From the NCBI GenBank assembly GCA_026416775.1, contig JAOAEN010000013.1, forward strand, positions 1,195-12,837: 11,643 bases of DNA, read 5' to 3'. The notes below the pieces were generated by a model. That model was not told where the DNA came from, ran no database searches, and saw nothing but the letters and a program-made list of their open reading frames with translations. The translations under genes and the position numbers were made by a program. Shown here one piece after another: positions 6,448-11,643 of this stretch. The first letter of the stretch is position 1. Each line of letters starts with the position of its first letter. The DNA is from Dehalococcoidales bacterium. GTDB taxonomy: Bacteria > Chloroflexota > Dehalococcoidia > Dehalococcoidales > RBG-16-60-22.

Positions 6448-7842
6448 GTGGAAAATAGATTATTCAAGAAGGAGTGTAGAGAGACAAAAGTGAAGACCTC
6501 ATCGGTGGCAGGCAAACATCACCTCGTGACCAGTCCCGTGCAAGTTGTTGAGACCGTTCCCACTAATGAAGAGGAAGAACCTCCCAGTAGCCGTTTTGCG
6601 TCAAAGCTAGAAGACAAGCCTCCCAGTAGTGCCACCGGAAGATACCGGCTGTTCGGTCATGTGCCGGACGGTGACTGGAATGACTGGAAGTGGCACTTCC
6701 GCAACCGTATCACCTCAGTTGAGCAGCTCAGCCGTTACCTTTCCCTTTCCGGTGAAGAGAAATCCCAGATCGCCAGGGTAATTGAGCGCTATCCGCTTTC
6801 CATTACGCCGTACTATCTTTCCCTGATCAACCCTGATGACCCTGAAGACCCGGTGAGAAAGCAGGCGGTGCCTTCCATCCTTGAGATTGCGATGAGTAAC
6901 CTCGGGATGGAGGACCCACTCGCGGAGAAGGAAGACTCGGTCGTGCCAGGGCTGGTGCACCGCTACCCGGACAGGGCGCTCATGGTAATTACGGATATCT
7001 GCCCCATGCTTTGCCGGCACTGCACGCGCAAGCGCGAATGGCGCCACGGCGGTTGGGTGCGCTCCTGGCGTGAGATTGAGGCCATGCTGGGCTACCTGCG
7101 GCATAACCGTCAGATAAGGGATGTCATTATCTCTGGTGGTGACCCGCTGACGCTTGCCACACCGCATCTGGAAGCCATCATCTCCAGGCTGCGGGAGATA
7201 GAGCATATTGAGATCATCCGTATCGGGAGCCGTTTCCCGGTGGTGCTGCCGCAGCGCATCGATGCCGAGCTGTGCAACATGCTTTCCAAGTACGGCCCAA
7301 TATGGCTGAATACCCACTTCAACCACCCGCGCGAGATCACCCCGGAAGCAGCGGCGGCCTGCGACCGGCTGCTCCGTGCCGGCGTGCCGGTGAATAACCA
7401 GTGCGTGCTGCTGCGGGGGATCAACGACAGTCTGGAAACGCAGCTCAAGCTCTGTCACGGGCTGTTGCGGATAAAGGTGCGCCCGTATTACCTCTTCCAG
7501 TGCGATGAGGTGCAGGGGACGGAACACCTGCGCACGCCGGTCGAGACGGGAATCAAGATAATCGAAGGTATGCGCGGGCATACCTCCGGGCTTGCCGTGC
7601 CGACCTTCGTCGTGGACCTGGTGCACGGTGGCGGTAAGGTGCCGCTGCAGCCGAACTACGTGCTTTCCATGACGCGGGACGAGCTGCTCCTGCGTAACTA
7701 CGAGGGAAAGGTCTTCCGGTACCGCAATCCGAACCCGGCAAAGTACCTGCGGGAAAGCGCCATGGCCAGTGCGGCTGCCCTGGACAGCGGAGATGCGGCA
7801 GACTTGACCGAGGAAAAAGATGCGCATCGGGCTTGCGTATGA
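6448..7842 (+). CDS. kamA: KamA-family radical SAM/PLP aminomutase, probable lysine 2,3-aminomutase
   Basis: The enzyme moves the alpha-amino group of an amino acid to the beta carbon using a [4Fe-4S] cluster, S-adenosylmethionine and PLP; the lysine enzyme makes L-beta-lysine. The 464 residues contain the cluster motif CPMLCRHC (Cys185, 189, 192), Arg194 just after it, SGGDPL (229-234), and the PLP lysine Lys397 in HGGGKVPLQPNYV. Asp353 (QCD) and Asp390 (VVD) match the two aspartates that bind the lysine side-chain amine in the clostridial enzyme; glutamate 2,3-aminomutases carry Lys and Asn there, so lysine is the better substrate guess. The first 63 residues are Glu/Pro/Ser-rich and outside the family core. 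The start is uncertain: GTG 6448 gives the longest frame, GTG 6490 is an alternative, and no in-frame ATG exists. Its end overlaps the next gene by 23 nt. Confidence 0.92.
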   Translation: MENRLFKKECRETKVKTSSVAGKHHLVTSPVQVVETVPTNEEEEPPSSRFASKLEDKPPSSATGRYRLFGHVPDGDWNDWKWHFRNRITSVEQLSRYLSLSGEEKSQIARVIERYPLSITPYYLSLINPDDPEDPVRKQAVPSILEIAMSNLGMEDPLAEKEDSVVPGLVHRYPDRALMVITDICPMLCRHCTRKREWRHGGWVRSWREIEAMLGYLRHNRQIRDVIISGGDPLTLATPHLEAIISRLREIEHIEIIRIGSRFPVVLPQRIDAELCNMLSKYGPIWLNTHFNHPREITPEAAAACDRLLRAGVPVNNQCVLLRGINDSLETQLKLCHGLLRIKVRPYYLFQCDEVQGTEHLRTPVETGIKIIEGMRGHTSGLAVPTFVVDLVHGGGKVPLQPNYVLSMTRDELLLRNYEGKVFRYRNPNPAKYLRESAMASAAALDSGDAADLTEEKDAHRACV

Positions 7843-7897
7843 CCTGAAGACGGAGGTGGACAGTCACCTTGCCGTCGAGGATGCGCTTGAAGAGTAA
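7820..7897 (+). pseudogene. N-terminal fragment of the first ATP-grasp gene, ended by in-frame TAA
   Basis: ATG at 7820, preceded by GAGGAAAAAG, opens MRIGLAYDLKTEVDSHLAVEDALEE and stops at TAA (7895-7897). The frame then continues DYPETVELISGALQARGH and runs on as the ligase ORF. MRIGLAYDL looks like the first beta strand of the D-Ala-D-Ala-ligase N-terminal domain, and PETVELISGALQARGH like the helix after it. The intact gene would therefore be 7820-8827 (335 residues) interrupted at codon 26. A single change (for example GAA or AAA to TAA) explains it. The 78-nt piece overlaps the end of kamA. Confidence 0.7.
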
Positions 7898-7954
7898 GAC
7901 TATCCCGAGACCGTTGAGCTGATTTCGGGTGCCCTTCAGGCAAGAGGGCATACC

Positions 7955-8827
7955 GTGGTACGTCTCGGCGGCGGGGTATCGTTTCTTGATAACGTCCGCC
8001 GCAGCCCGGTTGATATCGTCTTCAACATCGCCGAGGGGCGGGGAAGCTACCGCAGCCGTGAGGCGCAGGTACCCGCCGTGCTTGAGATGCTCGGCATTCC
8101 CTATACCGGATCGGACCCCCTGGCACTTGCCATAGGTCTTGACAAGCCGCTCACCAAGAGGCTTGCGGCGACCGATGGTGTGCGCACGCCGGGATGGTGT
8201 GTTGTGGGGAGCACGGTTGAGCTGTCGGAAGAACCGTGGCAGGGGCTCAAATTCCCGCTCATCATCAAACCGGCGTACGAGGGCTCAAGCAAGGGTATCC
8301 GGCTCACTTCCCTCGCCGGGAGCGCGCGTGAGGTTGAGGCGAAGGCCAGGCGGATCCTGGAGGATTACCGCCAGCCGGTGATGGTTGAAGAGTTTATTGA
8401 CGGTGATGAGGTGACCGTCGGCATGGTGGGGAATGCACCGCCAAGGGTCGTCGGCATCATGCGGGTGCTTCCCAGAAAGCCGACCGAGCATTTTATCTAT
8501 TCGCTTGAGGTGAAGAAGGACTACGTGAACCTTGTTGACTACGAGTGCCCGGCGCAGCTTGCGGAAGGAGTGCTTCGTGAGATTGAGGTTTTCAGCCTCA
8601 AGGTCTTCCGCCTCCTCGGCTGCCGGGACTTCTCGCGTCTTGACTTTCGTGTGGGACCAGATGGCAGGGCCTATTTCCTCGAGATCAACCCGCTTCCCGG
8701 TCTGGGGAGCTACAGCGACCTCGTGATCATGGCGCTTAAGGTCGGCTGGACATACGAGGGGCTGATCAACGCCGTGCTTGAGGCTGCGGTGGGGAGGTAT
8801 CCGCAATGCGCGGGCAGATTGCCATAG
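7955..8827 (+). CDS. D-alanine-D-alanine ligase-like ATP-grasp protein 1 (N-terminus cut off by in-frame stop)
   Basis: ATP-grasp ligases activate a carboxylate as acyl phosphate and join it to an amine. From the in-frame GTG at 7955, 290 residues remain: IVFNIAEG (21-28), GIPYTGSD (47-54), ATP-binding IIKPAYEGSSKGI (103-115), VEEFIDGDEVTV (144-155), DFSRLDFR (225-232) and the metal-binding FLEINPLPGL (241-250). All catalytic-core motifs are intact. The first 45 residues of the family domain lie upstream, split by a TAA at 7895. GTG 7955 has no convincing ribosome-binding site, so this may not be the true start. The gene ends 22 nt inside the next ATP-grasp gene. It is unlikely to be the cell-wall Ddl given its partners; its substrates are unknown, and beta-lysine from KamA is a reasonable guess. 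It may be a decaying gene or a sequencing error. Confidence 0.8.
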   Translation: MVRLGGGVSFLDNVRRSPVDIVFNIAEGRGSYRSREAQVPAVLEMLGIPYTGSDPLALAIGLDKPLTKRLAATDGVRTPGWCVVGSTVELSEEPWQGLKFPLIIKPAYEGSSKGIRLTSLAGSAREVEAKARRILEDYRQPVMVEEFIDGDEVTVGMVGNAPPRVVGIMRVLPRKPTEHFIYSLEVKKDYVNLVDYECPAQLAEGVLREIEVFSLKVFRLLGCRDFSRLDFRVGPDGRAYFLEINPLPGLGSYSDLVIMALKVGWTYEGLINAVLEAAVGRYPQCAGRLP

Positions 8828-9891
8828 TCTATAACGAGCCGTCTGCCTCGCGTTACTCCATGACCGCCGAGGACAGGGCAGTTTTCGGTGTGCTTGAAGC
8901 GGTGGACGCGGTGAAACGGGCGGCAACCGGGCTCGGCTATGAGGCGGTGACCGTGCCCCTGGCGATGCCCCCTGAGGCCGCCGGGCAGAGGCTTGCGGCG
9001 CTGCGGGTGGATCTCGTTTTCAATCTTTTTGAGGGTTTTACGGGCTACCCGGAGACGGAGGCCTTTGTCCCGGAGCTGCTTGCGGAGCTCGGTATCCCCT
9101 ATACCGGCTGCGATGCCGCGACGTTGAAACTCGCCCTGAACAAGCCTGATTTCAAAAGGATGCTCAGGGCCGCCGGTATCCCCACAGCAGATTTTGAGCT
9201 GGTCACGCCCGAAACGCTTTCCGGTTTCAGCCTCGGTTTTCCCTGCATCGTCAAGCCGGCTGCTGAAGATGCCAGCCACGGCATCACGGCGGATAGCGTG
9301 GTACGTGATTTTGCCTCGCTGGAAAGGCAGGTAAAGGCTGTCTGCGAGCATTACGGCGGCAGGGCGCTCGTGGAAAAATTCCTTGGCGGGCGTGAATTCA
9401 ACGTTACGGTCATGGGTAACACCACCTGCGAGGTGCTTCCCATCTCGGAAATAGAGTATCGCCTGCCACCGGAGCTGCCGCCCGTCCTGAGCTTTGAGGC
9501 GAAATGGTCGCCGGAAAGCACCTATTACCGGGGGACGCAGGTCATCTGCCCGGCGGTGCTCTCATCCGGGGAAAGGGAGAGCATCAGCCGCACGGCGCTC
9601 AGGGTCTATGAGCTTGCCGGATGCCGCGGCTATGCCCGGGTAGACATGCGTTTCGATGCATCTGGCATCCCCAACGTCCTTGAGCTCAACCCCAACCCGG
9701 ATATCTCGCCGGATGCCGGGGCTGCCCGGCAGGCACGCGCCTGTGGCCTGGACTACACGCGTTTTATTGAGAAAATCATCGATCTTGCTCTGGAAAGGAG
9801 ATATGGCCATCCGCATCCGTCCCATGGTGGCGGACGACAGGTCAGCGCTCATGCGGATCCTGCGCGCCACGCCCGAGTTCAAGACATTTGA
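8806..9891 (+). CDS. D-alanine-D-alanine ligase-like ATP-grasp protein 2
   Basis: This is a second, clearly divergent ATP-grasp ligase of 361 residues, expected to form an amide or peptide bond at the expense of ATP. Motifs in order: FNLFEG (72-77), GIPYTGCDA (96-104), IVKPAAEDASHGI (148-160), VEKFLGGREFNV (189-200), RVDMR (278-282) and metal-binding LELNPNP (292-298). EDASHGI replaces the EGSS loop of protein 1, suggesting different substrates rather than a recent duplication. The ATG at 8806 has GGGGAGG about 8 nt upstream and overlaps the previous gene by 22 nt. The last 29 residues (333-361, His/Gly/Ala-rich) lie wholly over the GNAT gene in another frame and look like non-conserved read-on. 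With KamA and the acetyltransferase it suggests a small-molecule or peptide pathway built on a beta-amino acid. Confidence 0.88.
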   Translation: MRGQIAIVYNEPSASRYSMTAEDRAVFGVLEAVDAVKRAATGLGYEAVTVPLAMPPEAAGQRLAALRVDLVFNLFEGFTGYPETEAFVPELLAELGIPYTGCDAATLKLALNKPDFKRMLRAAGIPTADFELVTPETLSGFSLGFPCIVKPAAEDASHGITADSVVRDFASLERQVKAVCEHYGGRALVEKFLGGREFNVTVMGNTTCEVLPISEIEYRLPPELPPVLSFEAKWSPESTYYRGTQVICPAVLSSGERESISRTALRVYELAGCRGYARVDMRFDASGIPNVLELNPNPDISPDAGAARQARACGLDYTRFIEKIIDLALERRYGHPHPSHGGGRQVSAHADPARHARVQDI

Positions 9892-10297
9892 GGTTGACGT
9901 TGCCGAGGAGGTGATTGACAGCTACCTGCGTGATCCGGTGCGTTCCGGCTACCACGTCCTTGTTGCCGAGGACGAGGACGGGGTCTGCGGGTATATCTGC
10001 TACGGTGAGACCCCGTGCACCATCGGCACCTGGGATATTTACTGGGTTGCGGTTGCCCGGGAGAAACGCCGCAAGGGGATCGGCAAGCTCCTTTCCGGGG
10101 CGGCGGAAGCGGCGATAAGAAAGGCTTGCGGCAGGATGATTGTTATTGAAACATCGTCAACGCCGCTCTATGAAAACACGCGGCGCTTTTATGCAGGCCA
10201 GGGCTATGAGGTTATCGCGCGGGTTCCTGACTTCTACGCGCCCGGTGATGACAAGCTTATCCTGAGGAAGCTGCTTGAAACGGGGAAAGAGGTGTAG
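9803..10297 (+). CDS. GNAT-family N-acetyltransferase
   Basis: This protein transfers an acetyl (or other acyl) group from CoA to an amine. It has 164 residues, the usual single-domain GNAT size. The start is MAIRIRPMVADD. The acetyl-CoA-binding motif A is VAVAREKRRKGIGKLL (82-97) with RRKGIG forming the pyrophosphate loop, and the C-terminal pattern YENTRRFYAGQGY (123-135) is typical. The ATG at 9803 follows AAAGGAG after 2 nt, a strong but tightly spaced site, and lies 89 nt inside the ATP-grasp 2 gene. It is shorter than AblB beta-lysine acetyltransferases (about 270 residues) and I see no clear match to them, so an amine on a ligase product or on beta-lysine is only a possibility. It ends 3 nt before the MarC gene. 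Confidence 0.9.
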   Translation: MAIRIRPMVADDRSALMRILRATPEFKTFEVDVAEEVIDSYLRDPVRSGYHVLVAEDEDGVCGYICYGETPCTIGTWDIYWVAVAREKRRKGIGKLLSGAAEAAIRKACGRMIVIETSSTPLYENTRRFYAGQGYEVIARVPDFYAPGDDKLILRKLLETGKEV

Positions 10298-10300
10298 TCA

Positions 10301-10903
10301 GTGCCGGAATATTTGCGCAGTTTCGTCATGACGTTTGTCCCCCTTTTCATCGTCATTGATGCCTTCGGTAACCTGCCCTTCTTGCTGACCGCGCAGGAGG
10401 GGCTTGACAGGTCCGGGCGGCGGCGCATCGTGCACTATGCGGTGATTACGGCGACGATCGTCGGGCTGGTATTTCTTTTCTTCGGGCGGTTTATCCTGGA
10501 TGTCATGAATATCGGCGTGCCGGAGTTCGCCATTGCCGGCGGCATCATCCTGCTCGTGCTTTCCATCAGGTACATGATTACGGGCCACATGGTGACCGTG
10601 GTGCGGGAGGAAATGGTGGCGGTGGTGCCCATCGGTACCCCCCTCACCGTGGGCCCGGCGACAATCGCCACACTTTTGCTCCTTGCCGGGCAGTACCCGC
10701 TCTACATGGTGCTCGTGTCCTTCATCCTGAACATGCTCATCACCTGGCTCATCTTTCTTTCTGCGGAAAGGATTGCCCGCTTCATGGGGCAGGGCGGGCT
10801 TACCGCAATCTCGCGCGTCTTCTGTCTGCTGCTTGCCGCCATTGCGGTGAGCATGGTGATTGACGGGTTGCATTCGCTCGGTGTGCTTGGAGCGCTGGAG
10901 TAG
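10301..10903 (+). CDS. MarC-family integral membrane protein
   Basis: This is a 200-residue inner-membrane protein with about six hydrophobic segments, of the MarC (UPF0056) family; the biochemical function of the family is not established. Family features are FVPLFIVIDAFGNLPFLL (12-29), charged VVREEM (100-105) and VVPIGTPLTVGPATIATLLL (108-127), the counterpart of the conserved Pro-Leu-x-x-Gly-Pro motif. The start is GTG at 10301, 3 nt after the GNAT stop, with GAGGTG about 6 nt upstream; the spacing implies the same operon. Its place right after biosynthetic genes makes a transport role for the pathway product possible, but MarC proteins also occur in many unrelated contexts. Confidence 0.88.
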   Translation: MPEYLRSFVMTFVPLFIVIDAFGNLPFLLTAQEGLDRSGRRRIVHYAVITATIVGLVFLFFGRFILDVMNIGVPEFAIAGGIILLVLSIRYMITGHMVTVVREEMVAVVPIGTPLTVGPATIATLLLLAGQYPLYMVLVSFILNMLITWLIFLSAERIARFMGQGGLTAISRVFCLLLAAIAVSMVIDGLHSLGVLGALE

Positions 10904-10930
10904 GTTTTGATAGTTTGCAGGGAAACTTCC

Positions 10931-10946
10931 GTTCGGGGCACCGAAC
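10931..10946 (+). other. Small hairpin between MarC and permease genes
   Basis: GTTCGG (10931-10936) pairs with CCGAAC (10941-10946) around GGCA. There is no U-run after it, so it is not an intrinsic terminator and the downstream permease is probably co-transcribed. The rest of the 64-nt gap shows no promoter I would call. Confidence 0.3.
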
Positions 10947-10967
10947 CGCCGGACGGGTAATAGGTTT

Positions 10968-11643
10968 ATGATCCCGCTTATTGTCCTCGGCCTTGTCTTC
11001 GTCCTCATTGCCGTACGGCGCATCGGCAATATACGGCTGCAGATCTGGCAGATCATGCTGGGCGGGGCGGTGCTGGTGCTTATCCTGCGGCAGATCTCGC
11101 CGCTGGATGCGCTGCGTGCCATCAATGTGGACGTGATGCTCTTTCTCTTCGGAGTGTTTTTGATCGGCCAGGCACTTGAAGATAGCGGCTACCTCGGGCA
11201 GCTTGCCTACCGGCTCTTCCGCCGCGCACGCAGCATGGACAGCCTCGTGCTCCTCATCCTCTTCGGCATGGGGATTCTTTCCGCGATTTTGCTGAACGAT
11301 ACGCTTGCGATCATCGGCACACCGGTCGTCCTTTCGCTGGCAAGCAGGACGAACACCCAGCCCAGGATCCTCCTCCTGGCGCTGGCTTTTGCGGTGACTA
11401 TCGGCAGCGTGATGAGCCCCATCGGCAACCCGCAGAACCTGCTCATCGCCCTCAACGGGAAGGTGAGCGCGCCTTTTGTTACCTTCCTCAAGTACCTTTT
11501 TGTGCCTACCGTGATCAACCTTTTCCTTGCCTATTTGTTTCTCAGGCTTTACTACCGGAGGCATTTCCATACCCAACCTTTTGAGCATGCCAGCGAGGGG
11601 ATAAAGGACACAAGACTGGCTGGCGTGGCAAGGCTTTCCCTCA
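10968..11643 (+). CDS. ArsB/NhaD/SLC13-superfamily permease, partial (C-terminus off window)
   Basis: This is a multi-pass membrane transporter of the ion-transporter superfamily containing ArsB, NhaD, CitMHS and SLC13 proteins; the ion is not determinable here. About 225 N-terminal residues are present and the frame is open to the window edge. Evidence is the first hydrophobic segment MIPLIVLGLVFVLIAV, LFLFGVFLIGQALEDSGY in the middle, the discontinuous-helix motif LNDTLAIIGTPVVLSLA and the superfamily hairpin motif SPIGNPQNLLIA. The ATG at 10968 has only AGG close upstream, a weak site. It is 64 nt after MarC on the same strand, so it probably belongs to the same transcript and might move a substrate, product or counter-ion of the pathway. 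Confidence 0.8.
   Translation, partial: MIPLIVLGLVFVLIAVRRIGNIRLQIWQIMLGGAVLVLILRQISPLDALRAINVDVMLFLFGVFLIGQALEDSGYLGQLAYRLFRRARSMDSLVLLILFGMGILSAILLNDTLAIIGTPVVLSLASRTNTQPRILLLALAFAVTIGSVMSPIGNPQNLLIALNGKVSAPFVTFLKYLFVPTVINLFLAYLFLRLYYRRHFHTQPFEHASEGIKDTRLAGVARLSL

Noticed and set aside
6715..7827. Minus-strand open frame of 370 codons opposite kamA
   Set aside because: It is compositionally odd (His/Arg/Gln-rich), has no domain I recognise, and lies entirely opposite a gene with complete radical-SAM and PLP motifs.
8806..8827. Two adjacent ATP-grasp genes as a recent tandem duplication
   Set aside because: The proteins differ in length, in the ATP-binding loop (EGSSKGI versus EDASHGI) and in the metal-binding motif (EINPLPGL versus ELNPNPD), so they are old paralogues or independently recruited.
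10298..11588. Overlapping minus-strand open frames opposite the MarC and permease genes
   Set aside because: They are rich in charged and His/Gln residues, as expected from the reverse strand of hydrophobic membrane-protein genes, and carry no recognisable motif.

Overview
The window reads as bacterial chromosome with moderately high GC and short operons whose genes overlap or nearly touch. There are no insertion sequences, CRISPR arrays, tRNAs or phage genes. The taxon cannot be fixed from sequence alone. A Thr/Ala/Pro-rich lipoprotein linker, a LivG with an LTFANQ signature, and a small winged-helix regulator of a type I associate with Chloroflexota and Actinomycetota make a Chloroflexota (Dehalococcoidia-like) or similar anaerobe my best guess, at low confidence.

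Minus-strand block (about 1-6228). Read in the direction of transcription, a winged-helix regulator (6228-5902) is followed by a weak terminator. A promoter region and a leader of roughly 270 nt come next, ending in a 25-codon leader ORF (5568-5491). Then comes a complete branched-chain/amide-type ABC importer: substrate-binding lipoprotein (5471-4125), a stem-loop spacer, livH (4011-2959), livM (2957-1974), livG (1993-1259) and livF (1272-568). The permease and ATPase genes overlap or are 1 nt apart. A short-chain dehydrogenase/reductase with its own likely promoter follows and runs off the left edge.

Plus-strand block (about 6329-11643). A near-consensus sigma70-type promoter starts a gene train. 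It encodes a KamA-type radical-SAM/PLP 2,3-aminomutase with lysine-type aspartates, two different D-Ala-D-Ala-ligase-like ATP-grasp proteins, a GNAT acetyltransferase, a MarC-family membrane protein and, after 64 nt, a partial ArsB/NhaD/SLC13-like permease. The first four genes overlap each other and MarC follows after 3 nt. The simplest reading is a pathway that makes a beta-amino acid (probably beta-lysine), joins it to other carboxylate or amine partners with the two ligases, acetylates it, and possibly exports it. I know of no characterised pathway with this gene set; the closest known relative is N-epsilon-acetyl-beta-lysine synthesis (ablA/ablB). The first ATP-grasp gene carries an in-frame TAA at codon 26, so it is broken, mis-sequenced or unusually translated.

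Control between the blocks. The regulator and kamA diverge from a shared region (6229-6447). A 24-bp dyad there overlaps the -10 of a leftward promoter and lies just downstream of the rightward one, which is the expected geometry for an autoregulating winged-helix repressor.
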